DNA of 64,000 nt, from the NCBI GenBank assembly GCA_963969495.1, contig OZ018317.1:218774651-218838650 (forward strand). Direction: 5' to 3'. The position numbers were made by a program, and so were the translations under genes. The notes under the pieces are model-generated. The model saw only the letters and a list, made by a program, of their open reading frames with translations. It did not search any database and was not told the origin of the DNA. This document shows, one piece after another, positions 1 to 11,914 of this stretch. The stretch's first letter is position 1. Each line of letters opens with the position of its first letter. The stretch comes from Ceratothoa steindachneri. Lineage: Eukaryota > Arthropoda > Malacostraca > Isopoda > Cymothoidae.

Positions 1-84
1 AACTATTCGAGTAATCTACCACTCTATTGGTGAAAAAAAAAATTTCTAACATCCAACCTACACCTCTGTTTTTTAATTTTTAAA

Positions 85-715
85 TGATGACCCCTAGTCA
101 AATAACCAACTCAAATAACTTGCTAAAATCCAACTTATCCATCCCAGAGCAGATTTTAAAAAGCTCTATCATATCTCCCCTCACACACCTTCTTTTGAAT
201 GAGAACATATTTAGTGCCCTCAGTCTATCTTCATATTCAAGGTGCTTCAGGGAAGGTAGAATTTTTTTTTTGCCCTCCTTTGTACTGAGTCTAGTAATTG
301 ATATCATGTTTAAAATGTGGTGATCATGCTTGTATACAGTACTCTAAATGTTGCCTGACATACGAGTTGTAGAGTATAAGGATAACCTCCTTACTCTTGT
401 AGCTAAAATTCCTCTTAATGTATCCTAGCACCCTATTTGCTCTATTTTTTGCCCCAATACACAGCTTCGAAAACTTCCCAAGTCCTTCTCATCCCTGAAT
501 TCAGCCAATCCCCATCTATTTCATAGCTGAATTCACTATTACCCCTTCCCATGTTAATAACTTTGCATTTTTTAAGGTTAAAAGTAATCTACCACTTCTG
601 AGCCTAAGCTAAAAATTTATTTGAGTCACTCTGCACTTAAAAGCTACTCTCAACTTCTTTGACTAATTTAAACTCAAATTCGTCACTATTAATTTTTTCT
701 TTTTCAAAAATAGAA
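85..715 (-). mobile_element. CR1-like LINE, 3' end of reverse transcriptase ORF (fragment A1)
   Basis: In minus-strand translation the fragment reads from just after the RT catalytic region (AQKWQITFNLKKCK, with KW and FN as in CR1/L2 RTs) through YNSYVRQHLEYCIQAWSP, with stops and frameshifts. It ends with SLKHLEYEDRLRALNMFSFK and DMIELFKICSGMD, the typical CR1-type C-terminus. The YxDD box is not present. The 5' portion of what may be the same element lies at 2935-5620 on the same strand, with a hAT element between them. Confidence 0.75.
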
Positions 716-729
716 GTCAAAAGACCTTA

Positions 730-2926
730 AAAAAGTGATAGATTTGTCTTTCATTTTCAGATGGCATCAGCAAGGAAAATGACATATCAGGCAAAGTTCC
801 TTAATTATGGCTTCACATAAATAGAGGACAAAGGACAAATGAAACTTCAATGTGTCGTCCGTATGAAAGTACTGACTGCCGAGTCTTTCAAAAAGAATCA
901 ATGAAGAAACACTTGGACAAGATTCATTCACATCTGTCTTGCAAACCACGGGAATACTTTGAGAATCCGGAAAAAAAACGTTCAGCAGCAATAGCTAGTT
1001 TTGAAGTGGAATGGTTGGTTGCTCGAAACAGCAAACCACATACTATTGGTGAAGACTTAATCAAACCAGCGGCTGTGAAAATGGCGGAAATAATGTGTGG
1101 GGAGAAAGTAGCTAAACAACTAAATACAGGGCCTTTGTCTGCAAGAGTTATTAAAGAAAGAATTTCTATCTTGGCAGAAAATGTGAGAGAGCAAGTGATT
1201 TCTTCAGAAAAAAAGAGTAAAGAATTTGCCATTCAACTTGATGAGACTACAGATGTCAGTAGCAATTCGCAGCTGATGGTATACATTCAATGCAGGGGTT
1301 CTGATGAAATTGAAGAAGAAGTGTTGCTATGTTCTCCTCTTGAGTTGAGAACTCGTGGTATTGGTGTGTTCAATAAGGTCGATGCATACTTTAAAAAACA
1401 AAGTGTTGATTTAAAGTGGGAAGATTGTATTGCAGTATCAGTTGATGGAGCTCCTGCCAGGTTTGATCACGTCACTAGTTTTGTGGCTTTGGCCAAACAA
1501 CAGAATCCAAATATTCAGGTCATCTATTGTATGATACCTTTGCCAGGCATTAGTTGTGAGGCATGAAGTAATTAAGATTGTCAATGTTGTAAAAGGGCAT
1601 GCACTAAACACGAGGATGGTTCGTGATTTATGTGAGGATGGAGAGGCTGAATATTCAACCCTTCTTTTTCATAAGGAAATAAGGCGGCTTTCACGTGGAA
1701 ATGTCCTAAATAAGGTGTGGGCTCTAAAACCCTAAATTGAAATATTCCTGACTGATCAAAAAACACACTTGCAGAGAAGTTCAGAAAATCAACCTGGCTA
1801 GCTCTTCTTGCTTACTTAGCTGACATTTTTGGACATGTAAATGCGCTGAACAAGGAATTGCAAGGGAAGAAAATCAATCTCATCTTAGCAAGGGAAAAAA
1901 TGTCAGCATATGTATCAAAGCTTCAGTATTGGAACCAAAAATAAATGCCAATAAGATTGTTGTCTTTACAAACCTGGCAGAGTCTTTGGAAGAATGTTAA
2001 GACTGCAGTCTTAGTGAAATGAAGGAATCAGTCACAAGGCACCTGACCAAACTTAGGAATAGGTTCTGTGACTACTTTCCAGAGCTTGATTCACAAACTG
2101 TCAGCTAGGTTGTAAATCCATTCAAATGTAAACTGGCTGATTTGCCTGAAGAGCCTGAAGGATTGGCAGAAGAGCTTATTGAACTGGGTTCCAACAGTAA
2201 AACAAGCATGGAATTTGAGACCAAGGATGACCTCTCAAGTTTTTGGATGTCAAAAGCTGCACATTTGGAATAACTAAAATGCTGCTACCTTTTCAAGAAC
2301 CTACCTTTGCGAACAAGGTTTTTCTACCCTTGTAAATCTAAAAACAAAATACAGAAACCGGTTTGATCCTGAAGACAGCATGAAGATAGCAGTGACATCA
2401 AAAATCCCTGATATTGAAATTATTGTATAAAAAATGAAACAGTATCATTTTTCCAAAGCCTGAGGGAGCTGATATATTCAAGTTTTCAATAATTTTTTCA
2501 TTAGTTTTATTTTTGTACCATTCTCATGCCAGAAAGGGTAAACATTTTTTCTCCATAATAGTGGATTCAATAACTTTTTAGCATTACATGGCACACAAGC
2601 AAAATTATTGACTATGTCATTATCGTGTATTATAAATTCGTACAAAAGCAAAATAGGAAAATGTTTTATTTCTGTTTATAAATATATAATTTCCTACAAT
2701 TTTTTCGTGTGAGCTATTTCCATGCCAAAAAGACGGACTTTTATTTCCTAATGATAGAGGAAATAAAAAATTAAACATTATCCCAATATAAATTCTTTTG
2801 AGTCTTTATTATCCATGATTTTTATAAGTAAATTGGTTTGTCCCCCAGAGTAATTCAATTCAGGGGTAAATTCATTTTACTACAAATTCTTCTGGGGGAA
2901 CACCCATGAAAGTTACCCGACCCCTG
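730..2926 (+). mobile_element. hAT-superfamily DNA transposon (ZBED5/FAM200-like), decayed
   Basis: The element includes a broken transposase (761-2430) and a 3' flank ending in ...AAAGTTACCCGACCCCTG at 2926. Read inward, this end begins CAGGGGTCGGGTAACTTT, which resembles known hAT terminal inverted repeats. No matching left terminus is visible upstream of 761, so the 5' end may be truncated and the start given is approximate. A poly-GGGG/CCCC-containing subterminal segment at about 2845-2900 can fold on itself (TTTGTCCCCCAGAG / TCTGGGGGAA). Confidence 0.7.
761..2430 (+). pseudogene. hAT transposase (ZBED5/FAM200A/SCAND3 type), disrupted
   Basis: ATG at 761 gives MASARKMTYQAKFLNYGFT then a stop. 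Frame changes keep the homology going through a degenerate BED zinc finger (one Cys of the first pair is now Arg; KKHLDKIHSHL holds the His pair). The longest intact piece is 850-1566, with FAIQLDETTDVSSNSQLMVY (the catalytic DE(S/T)TD region) and DCIAVSVDGAPAR. Beyond 1566 the frame is shattered, but FRKSTWLALLAYLADIFGHV, NKELQGKKINLILAREKMSA and the C-terminal dimerisation-like STLVNLKTKYRNRFDPED remain. The family is known both as transposons and as domesticated host genes. The stops here argue for a dead transposon copy. Confidence 0.82.
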
Positions 2927-2934
2927 CCTTAGAT

Positions 2935-5620
2935 GATCAGAAATTCCCTTCTTAACTATTTTCTCAAGAATTTTACAGACTATAGAAGTTAAGCTTACCG
3001 GTTTAAAGTTATTCGGGTCCTCTTTACTCCCCTTTTTTTAAATGGGCACTACATTCGCTAATTTTCAATCAATAGGCGTTTCTCCAAACTCTAGTGATCT
3101 AGTATATATCTTCTTAAGAGCTACTGCAATACTATCTACACCTTCTTTGAGTAACCTAGAATGAATGTTATCTGGGCCAGATGCCTTACTAGTATTTAAA
3201 TCCAATATAAGACCTTTAATTATTTCCCTGTTCACATTAATTGTTTTCACTACTACTTCCCTTGACCTAGAATTATCATCAATTAATCTATCTAGATTCT
3301 CTTCTGTAAATACTGAAGAAAAATGTTCATTAAGAACCTTTACTATTTCCTCATCAGGTTCTTTCAAAACCCCATCATATCTAATAGGCCCTGTTAAATT
3401 TGTTATTAATTCTATAATAGCTAAAGAATTTCTTTGGATCTTTATTATTATTTTGAGCTAAATTAATTTCTGCCGATCTTTTGCTCCTCTTAATAATCTT
3501 ATTTAGCTAATTTCTGGACGACCTGTAATGATTTAAGTTGTCAAAAGTACTTTCTCTCTGTAATCTCTGGTATGCCCTTTTCTTCTCATAAAATTTCCTA
3601 GTTATCTCTTGATTTCACCGCAATGGCTTCCTACATTTTTTCCTAATAGCCTTCATTGGAATACACTGCTCCTGGATTATGTTTAATATAGTCTTAAAAG
3701 TTCCCACATCTCAGAAGTATTCTTTCCACTGAATGCTTTATTCCACCTGACTTAGCAAGTTGCGTAATTTATCGTAATCGACCCTATTAAAATTTGGAAT
3801 TTTCATGGAGTTTGTCGATGTTCTACCTTTCACTATTCCCTGTTCAAACGAACCATCTGATGATCACTATTTCCCAATGCCACCCCAATAGTCAATTCCT
3901 GAACCAAGTGATCATCATTTGAAAGAACCAGATCTAATATATTGGCATCCCTTGTTGGCTTATTAACAAATTAAGTCAAAATATTATCCTTAAAGCATTC
4001 TATAAACTTACAGCTTGCTCTATCGCTTCCTATCATATTTTTCCAGCCCATAGAATATAAATTAAAGACACCAAGAATAACTGTCTACTTCACGTCTTTT
4101 ACTTATTTCCCTGAAGCATCAATACAATCAGTTTGTCCGGGTGGTTTGTAAAAGGCTCCCAAGTGTATTATCCTATTCTTACTGACCCTAATATCTATCC
4201 ACAGTGACTCACCTTCTCTTTGCTCCATATAATTATTTATATTTGAAGAAATGCTATTACTGATATAAATAAACAACTAACCTTCAGTCCTCTCTTTCTT
4301 TTGAATATTGTACATATCATAACCCTGTAGTTCAAATTCACTCACATTATCATTGAATTTATTTTCATTAACCCATGATTCTATTAGACATATTATATCT
4401 ATATCTTCATCAATAATATAACTAAATAACTCATCCTTATTATTTTTTAAGACTACGAGCATTGGTATAAAGACAACTCAGCCCTCCTATCTCTGAAGCA
4501 CCTCTTTATCCTGTATAACTTCCGCTTTATTTCTTCTGTATCTCTTTTCTTTCCCTGCCCTTTCACTAACTAATTTCCCGCCTACAAAGACCTAACGACA
4601 CTATCTAGCCTGGCTTAGATGGAGTCCATCCAATGCATACAATTCTTTATTCCTCTCAAATCCCTTCCATACATCTACAAACCCTAATCCCGACTCTTCA
4701 TACAGGTCTTTCACATACTCATTCTGTCCAATTGCACGAGACAACATTCCATCTTCATATCCAATCTCGGAAGCACACCTGAAACAACGCCTTTCACTCT
4801 ACTTTCACTTATCCTTTCAACTAGCCTTTTGTACCTCTGTCGAAGCTCACGTGAACCCACCTTCTTCACATCATTTACTCCCAAATGCGTAATCATAACT
4901 CATCCCTCTCAGGTCCAGACACTAGACACATCATTTACACCAGCACCCGGCAAACAAACTCTCAAGTCTCTTCCATTTTCTTGCACTCAACTTCCTATCT
5001 AAATATCTAATCTGAGAGTCACCCATCACACCACCTCTGTCACCCTCTTAGTTCCCACAGGCTTAGCTTCACCTTCCCTCCTGTTCTCATTCAAACCACC
5101 ACTTATTCCACTTTCTGCCACATCCACATCAATTTCGACCTCTTCCTCTCTCAGTGCATCGAATCTGTTAGTCAACCTAACAGGTTCCATGCCCCTCTTA
5201 CTCACACACCTAAACTTTCCTAACCTAAATATTTTATCCATATTCATCCACCATTCATCTTCACTTACATCAGTCATTTCTTTCTCTCTAGTCCCTAGTC
5301 TAGGCCTATCTTCTATCCACCTAGTCCTAGCCACATTCTTTATGGTACACTAGCATCACTTCTCACTTCATGCACCAACTCACTTAATCTCTTGCATTCA
5401 TCACGCAACCGACTCACCTCCTCTACCAAAGCCACATTTTTACGAGTCACATTATACAAGGGGCATTCAGATACATTTGCTCTTCTTTCAACACTACAAA
5501 AATCACAAACTACATACATACTACTTACATCAAAGGGCATACTCACTTTATCTAAAGCGACAGCCATACTGAGAAATCTTTTCAAAACACTTAATTAAGC
5601 AATCAAGAAAAGTGTAAACA
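2935..5620 (-). mobile_element. CR1-like LINE, 5' portion: ORF1/SGNH, endonuclease and RT N-terminus (fragment A2)
   Basis: The order on the minus strand is as follows. 5585-5340 is a Met-led Cys-containing and coiled-coil segment (VVCDFCSVERR ... LVEEVSRLRDECKRLSELV). 5334-5026 is a charged linker. 5015-4600 is an esterase-like SGNH domain (GDSQIRYLDRKL ... VITHLGVNDV ... KGVVSGVLPRLD). 4480-3840 is an apurinic-type endonuclease (IICLIESWVNENKF, LGAFYKPPG, NILDLVLSNDDHLVQ, with stops). 3367-2935 is the RT start (TSKASGPDNIHSRLLKEG, then DPNNFKPVSLTSIVCKILEK). The sequence breaks at about 2935, next to the hAT terminus. Many stops are present, so it is inactive. Confidence 0.82.
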
Positions 5621-5629
5621 AAGAGGGGA

Positions 5630-6181
5630 AGAAAATTAAACCACTCTGAAACGTAAACAAACGGAAGCTATTTCACGATTTATATTAAAATATAATTAAG
5701 AAATCCTTGAATATTTTGTCTAACACTCAATGTTAACTATCTTTCCGAACTTAGATATATTACACTCATAAAAACAAAACAAAAAACGTCACTGAATAGA
5801 GAGCTCGCCGAGAACACGTCCGATCGCTACCGCAGAAGGAGGGCAACTTCATTTTAATGTACCTTAGTGCGTTTTATAAATTCAAGGAAGTATGTTCTTA
5901 TATCTGTTATCATATAAATAATCACAAATATGAAACTCTGTTTCCCATTTACTAGTTACAATCGTTTGCCTTTGAGAATGATACATGTGTGTATCAAAAT
6001 GTGTCAGGCAATTAAATTGTGTTTTACTTAGTGAACTAGTTTCCTGCCGTCGGTCGTTATTACTTCTCTAATGAATTTCGGCGAACTTATCCACGGGATA
6101 ACTCACGGCTAAAAGAGGAATATAAGACAAATCGAGAGAATACAAAAGAAAACGATTAACACTAAATTAGCAGTAGCCTTA

Positions 6182-6185
<4 letters not shown>
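5630..6185. other. AT-rich spacer, nothing recognised
   Basis: This is flanking sequence upstream of the LINE A 5' end. I see no coding homology, RNA gene or repeat structure. Confidence 0.4.

Positions 6186-6264
<79 letters not shown>
6186..6264. repeat. (TA)n microsatellite
   Basis: An uninterrupted TA dinucleotide run of about 79 bp that ends ten bases before the MITE terminus at 6274. Confidence 0.98.
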
Positions 6265-6265
<1 letters not shown>

Positions 6266-6273
6266 TTACTGTA

Positions 6274-6554
6274 CAGGGTGGTCTGAAAGTCTTGCCCTCT
6301 CCTCCCTTCCTGTTAATATTGTTTTAATTTTCTATTTCAGATGAATGGCACGAGCTTCTACAGTTTCGAAGAGAGGCCGATTGCAAGTGTATTGACACAT
6401 GATATATTGTGCATTCTGGTGTCCACACAGACCTTACCCATGTGAGACAGGGTTAATGAAAGTGAATACACTAAAACCAGTACATGCATTTTATATTATT
6501 CTATTGTTCTTATTACTTTTCCGTAGGGGGTGATGAGACTTTCGGACTACCCTG
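6274..6554. mobile_element. Tc1/mariner-type MITE, 281 bp
   Basis: The left end CAGGGTGGTCTGAAAGTCTT (6274) and the reverse complement of the right end CAGGGTAGTCCGAAAGTCTC (ending 6554) are near-identical terminal inverted repeats. The left end is preceded by TA. The right end is followed by CATA, so the TA duplication is imperfect. There is no ORF of note inside. The length and termini fit a non-autonomous Tc1/mariner-derived element. Confidence 0.75.
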
Positions 6555-6739
6555 CATATCCATTTATCTGCTTTTGCGATTCAGGTATTTATTAATGCAT
6601 AAACTACACAAATAAGGCTATGAGACCAGCTATTTTATTCGGCGCAAAAATTAAAGTTATGTTCGAAACATAACTTTACCCTACCAGCATAATAGATCAC
6701 TGTGCCCTAAGGCACAAGTATTAAGAAAGTGGTACATAC

Positions 6740-6960
6740 AGGCCCTAGCTTGAAAAATCCCCAGCCCTCAATCCGATCGAGAACCTGTTGGCATTTCTCA
6801 AAAATCAGGTTGGTAAAAACAAGCCTACAAACGGACACCCTCTGACCACTGTTAAGGAAAGAATTGAGCACGCTCGCTCAAATTCTGCTACAAAGGTTGA
6901 TGCCTAGCATGCCAGACCTAGTGGCAGGAGCCATAATGATGGACCAACACACTAAATATT
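6740..6960 (+). pseudogene. Tc1-like transposase C-terminal remnant
   Basis: The translation SPALNPIENLLAFLKNQVGK matches the highly conserved Tc1 block AQSPDLNPIENLW. It is followed by HPLTTVKERIEHARSNS and, after a frameshift, a short C-terminus (LMPSMPDLVAGAIMM) ending in a stop. The third catalytic acidic position region is degraded (SPAL for SPDL). No N-terminal part or terminal repeats are seen nearby. Confidence 0.65.
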
Positions 6961-6964
6961 AAAT

Positions 6965-8105
6965 TTATGATTAAACTTCCTTTTTCAGTTTATCAAACTT
7001 TTGAAACTTAGACATGACATTTTAATTGTCATTTATACTAATATAAAATTATGTATAGGGTGCTATAGGTTAATAATATGAAGCAGTATGGTTAGGAACT
7101 ACAATCCTTTTGTGATTTATAATAAATAGGGCTGTACAACGAGTCGAGATGCAGTGAATCTTAAAATGAGGAGGTTTAAAATAGATATTGGTTAAAACAA
7201 ATTTTGACAACAGAATTATTGATCACTCGAATAATCTTCCACTAACAGTTGTGGCAGCATAGATGTTACAACATTGAAAACGAAAATAGCTAAGTACTAT
7301 GGTCGAGAAACAGATTTAGTATATACCTATGTATATTATAATTATATAGCTGGTGTATCTTCATTGGCCACTTTTTTCGTTAATGCATTAGCCCCAGAGT
7401 AGTTGACTAGTTTTTGATTAATGTTTGTTTTGAGATCTATCTTGAATTTGCTCTAGTAACCTAGAGGTGTGATTTCGTGAGTTCTATAGGTATTGTACAG
7501 TGCTTAATATTCTTAATCTCTGAATCATTTTTAACTCAAATAACCCCATTTCTACCTTATTTCGTGGTAAGTAAAACTTTGATAGGGATCGATGGAGGTA
7601 TATTACCTTATGTGAGAGAATAGATACTCTCCCCCCTCACAAGTGAGCCGCTGGTCGTTAACCACAACGTCCTGTCAGTGGAGGCAGCCCAGCCCGACCA
7701 CTTAACTTCCTCCATTCTCGCCCCTCGTCCCAATGAAAAGCTGAACGGCCGGCCCAGACCACATAACGTGATAATCAGCTCAGGTCTGCCCCGAGACCTT
7801 AACATCGGTTAAAACAATAAGATTTCCCCTAAGAGGGGATATTCAATTTCACCACATAGGCGAAATTAGAGGAGCGTCGCCCTAAAGCAAGAAGGCCCCT
7901 CAGAGCCAGCTGTACGACACCCTGAGAAAAAAAGTTGGAGGAGAAGACTTCATGCGGTCTGTCAACGCACCCCCTCCTCCTGCCCCTACCCCAGTGGGGT
8001 GGCGACGTATAAAAGCAAATATCTTTGGAAAAATGGGGTAGATTACGTTAGTCATCAAGGCGACGAAGATCCCGGCAAGAGGCCTGGCTACCAACAGAAG
8101 AGGCT
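6965..8105. other. Intergenic/unique sequence without a recognised gene
   Basis: 6965-7600 is AT-rich and shows nothing. At 7600-8105 the composition becomes distinctly more GC-rich (CCCCTCC-type stretches around 7970-8000), but the short open frames have no recognisable homology. Confidence 0.35.
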
Positions 8106-8425
8106 AAGAAGCTTATCCTCGAGCCAGTTCCTGGTAGTCACACCGAACTTTAAGTTAACTCGATTTAAGAAGCAAGTTCAACTTACTCTTGTGAGAGAAA
8201 CCCTCCACCCCTATCCTGGTGTATCCTAAAGCACCGAGATAGTCCTCGCCCTTGAGGAATACCGGAACTAAGAAGAAGCTCATCCTCGAGCCAGTTCCTG
8301 GTGGTCACACCGAACTTTAAGTTAACCTGATTTAAGAAGCAAGTTCAACTTACTCTCGTCAGAGAAGCGCCCCTATCCTGAGGTATCCCCAAACACAGAG
8401 ATAATCCTCGCCCTTGAGGAAGAAC
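8106..8425. repeat. Tandem duplication, about 167-bp period, two copies
   Basis: Copy 1 (8106-8260) and copy 2 (8273-8425) both begin AAGAAGCT(T/C)ATCCTCGAG and share CACCGAACTTTAAGTTAAC, AAGCAAGTTCAACTTACTCT and AATCCTCGCCCTTGAGGAA-type blocks, with small indels. The function is unknown; they could be promoter-like repeats of an LTR or other element. Confidence 0.85.
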
Positions 8426-8747
8426 TTCAAGTGAACGCCCTCCCGCACTTCCCTGAGTTAAAGGATTCAAGCATTGACTCATCTCTCGTCAGTGCGAATT
8501 ATTCCCTAAAGTAATCCGAAGAGGAGAAAGAAACATTTGTTCACTGTCCCCTGGTGATATCATTTCCTACCGAAGACGTGTGGCTCCCCATCTGCCACAC
8601 GCGTTAAAGTCCTCTGTGGCTTTAAAGTTATTTCTCCCGTACGAACACATCTGGACAAGTGTCACGAGTCATCCCGGCAACAACATCCCTGAGGTGACGT
8701 AACGATTGAGTTCAAGGTCAGACTCAAACCCAATTCTAGTAGGAACC

Positions 8748-8785
8748 TATAAAGGTATTTAAACCCCGGTATCTCTTTCAGTAAA
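8748..8785 (+). promoter_or_regulatory. Possible core promoter (TATA + Inr-like)
   Basis: TATAAAGGTATTTAAA at 8748 is followed about 30 bp later by CTCTTTCAGTAAAG, an arthropod-like initiator (TCAGT). No gene can be assigned downstream. It might belong to a degraded retroelement terminal repeat, since it follows the GC-richer block with the tandem duplication. This is speculative. Confidence 0.22.
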
Positions 8786-8799
8786 GTCCATTTGCATTT

Positions 8800-10540
8800 T
8801 TTTATATAAAAGTGAGCTGTGTGTCAACCATCACTATAATTTCAAGTATGTCATTTTAGAAAATCTCACTTAAATTCGCTAAATTCATTCCTGTGTATTT
8901 AGTGTGTCAAATTTCGTTGGTTCAGTTTTTTTTGTTCTAATTAAAGTTTTAGTTTTTTAAACAAATTTTATTCAATCCTCGAAACGCTAAGTAAGGTACT
9001 AGGAACCTCAAAGATTAAAGAAGTAATAATCAGATAATCATAATAAATAATAATCAAATTATATAGCACTCTTAGAGATAAAACGTAATCGAGGAATTTT
9101 GACGTACGTAACCAACCCATACGTACGAACTCCCAGCCATCACTTGGTCCTTCCTATACCACGACACCTTATCAGTTAAGATTTTCTGCTACTAATATCC
9201 ATTTTACCAATTTCACCTTGAGACCAGTTTATTATGCCGATACCCTTGATCTAATTCATTGGTGGTCAATCTGCTCGTTCTCTTCGAGCTCGAGCACAAG
9301 TCAGCAACTCCGCTTTTCAAACTGAAAACTCACGGTATGTAACTCAGAATCAGGACTACTCCTTCCATGGGGCGCGAACCACTACTCTGCATTTGCCTCC
9401 TCTATACTGCCTTGGGGACATTCCTCATTCACAGCAAACACATATAAGAATGGAACGCAAATTCTCAAATGCTGCTCCAGAGGTCAGAGAGGGTTAAATT
9501 GATTTAATTGATACAGCCACTTGCTTGGCGTGCAAAAAGAGTCTCCCTCCCCCTTTATCCGAGGAAGCAAACCATTGCTCTTGTATCCTGAGATTAAAGG
9601 GAGTAGCATTTTCATTGTCCTATCGGCAGTTTCGCATACTATCTGTAATATTCATCAAATATTGCCTCAGAAGAATTATCTTCAATTCAGCTCAAGTCGG
9701 TGCTACGTGAACGCTATACAAAAACTTGTTAGTTCAGATGCTTTTGTGTGAAAAGCGGAATCATTGTATAATGTGAAATGAGAAACAGAAAGAAGGAAGA
9801 TAAAGGAAAAGGAGTTTCAACCGAACGTTTGAGTACGGTCTTGAAAAGACATTTTTCCCTTTTGAAGACTAACGAGAGTTAGTCTTAGATTTATATTTAT
9901 CCTCGTTAGTTTATTTAGTAGTTGAAGTAGTTGATGGTCGAATAAAGAGTTAAAGAATTTAAAGTTGAATAACAACGTCGTCTCTCCGTGGCAAAAGAAA
10001 GAGCAAATGCTTTACCTTGATATTTCACCAAAGACAATCTTACCTGTGAAATCAGGAATCACACAGCACTCACGAACCAATCACACATTCAAAGGAATGA
10101 GTATTTAAGGGTGTGTGGTTACTGGATACGGTGCGGGTTGGGTTGCGTTTGAGAACGACGCAGTTCAGATCTACATTTGCTGTGTGGTTCTGAGCAACTA
10201 GAAGAAGCGTGTCCTCTTCAATCAATAATCAATGATGGTGTAAGTTAGAAATGTGTATGGATAGATAGGAGAAGAAAGTCTAAAGCTGTGTATATAAGTG
10301 TAAGAAGTGTGTACCAGGTTAACTGGCTAACTCTGTTTTTCTTGCGGTCGAATAACAGTTATCTTGGCTGTCTTGTGTGGTAAATGCTTTCAAGTCTTTT
10401 TTCTATTTTTCGATGGTTCCAATTTTGACAGAGGACTCACCGCTTTTTCTTTTGTTTGTCCACTATGGATCTTTTTTTTACTATTAAAATCATTTGTTCA
10501 TAATTTCAATGTACTTTTGGAGTTGGTTTCGGTAAAGGTT
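8800..10540. other. Unassigned sequence; small hairpin; 3' flank of LINE B
   Basis: No coding homology is seen. A short perfect inverted repeat GACTAAC-GAGA-GTTAGTC occurs at about 9868-9885. The last 400 bp (10130-10540) directly follow the stop of the Jockey-like LINE on the minus strand and may be its 3' untranslated region. Confidence 0.35.
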
Positions 10541-10541
10541 A

Positions 10542-11510
10542 TTAGTATATTGCTGCAGCATCTCCTTGAGCCAGGACCTGGCTGCTTTGAAATGCATATT
10601 TAAAGGCCAGCTCGTGGTTAACATCAGGTTGTCTTATTTGATTTGTCATCTTGGGGTCCATGTTATTTTGAAACCTTTGCCATATTTTTTTCGTTCGGTT
10701 ATGGAGTGTTACATTAATGGGGTCCAAATCGGTAATTTGATGTAGTAGGCGTGTGGGCATGCGGTCGTTCAGTGTGAAACCAGCAATAAATCTTAGTGCA
10801 CTATTGTGAATCACATGAAGTTTCATCAGGGCGCATCTACTAAGGGTATGGAGCGGTATGGTCGGGTAAAGAAGGACTGGTCTTGCCACTGTGGTATATA
10901 ATTTGCGTTTATTTGCGGGCGAGAATTGTGTGAACCTATAAAGCAAACTGAGTGCTCTCCGGCCTACCTCCGCTCTTTCCTTACAGTGTGAAACATATCC
11001 ATTTGACGTGATCTTTAATACAAGGATTTTGCCGTCATGCGTATAGGGGTAGTTTTTGCCATTTGTACGGATCTTTGATGTTTTACGATGTCCTATCGGA
11101 ATCACTTTAAATTTAGCTTCGTCGGTTCTGATTTTATTTTTTTTCTCGTAGTCGTTAAGTGTGCTTATCTCTGCTTCTGTTCTGTTGGCAACGTCCCTAG
11201 GGTTCGGATAGTCGCTTGTCATCGGCCAGTTGGATATTCTGTGCAAAGTCATAATCGGGGGGGGGGGGGGGAGGTCATTCGTATAGATCACGTGAAGGGC
11301 GAGACTAAGGCAGCTTCCTCGGGGCACTCCGGCTCCCAGCCTGAAGAGTTCCCCTTCGTAGTCATTAATAGTTATTTTAGCTTTCCGTTCGTCCAGATAG
11401 TTATATATAATTCTGCTAAAATTGTCCTGCAGGCCGAGGCCAGCGAATTTCGACTTGAGGCCTGGGATCCAGGCTTTGTCGAAGGCAGATGCCACGTCTC
11501 TCAGAACCAC
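10542..11510 (-). pseudogene. Jockey-like reverse transcriptase, C-terminal half
   Basis: The open frame of 322 codons begins LRDVASAFDKAWIPGLKSKF (RT motif A, with the catalytic Asp of AFD). It has GVPRGSCLSLALHVIYTNDL (motif B, normally PQGSVLSP), then reaches the region of the FADD catalytic box. The box has been lost: after NDLPPPPP, encoded by a 14-base G run on the plus strand (about 11257-11271), the frame reads MTLHRISNWPMTSDYP. The C-terminal domain is well kept (KFKVIPIGHRKTSKI, NKRKLYTTVARPVLLYPTIP, LHVIHNSALRFIAGF). Homopolymer slippage is a likely cause of the lost box. It is inactive. Confidence 0.85.
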
Positions 11511-11914
11511 GTCGTTTCTATGGTTCCTTGCTTTAGCAAAGGCAATCCTCTCTGTGATAAGAGCCAGGGCCGTGTCCGTGCCTAATTTCTTCGGAAACCA
11601 TGCTGTTGTGTGTTATATAAGTTGTTTGTCTCGAGATGGTTTCTTAATCTGTTATTTAACAGTTTTTCGAGAATCTTGCCTATGAATTCAAGCAAGGATA
11701 TCGGTCGATAGCTGTTTAAATCAGTTTTTGGCTTATCGGGTTTTGGAAGAAATATCATTTTTGCGGTCTTAAATGCTTTTAGGAAATATCATGTATTGAT
11801 ACAGGCGTTGAAAATATTAAGTAATTCCTTGTTGATGTTTGGTGGATCCTTTTGTAGGTGCATTTTCATGATAACTGAGATGCCTGGTATTTTTTGTTTG
11901 AATGACTTCAAGGC

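Noticed and set aside
850..1566. Domesticated ZBED/FAM200-like host gene
   Set aside because: An early in-frame stop after the start, a damaged zinc finger and a shattered C-terminal half, plus a hAT terminus downstream, point to a dead transposon.
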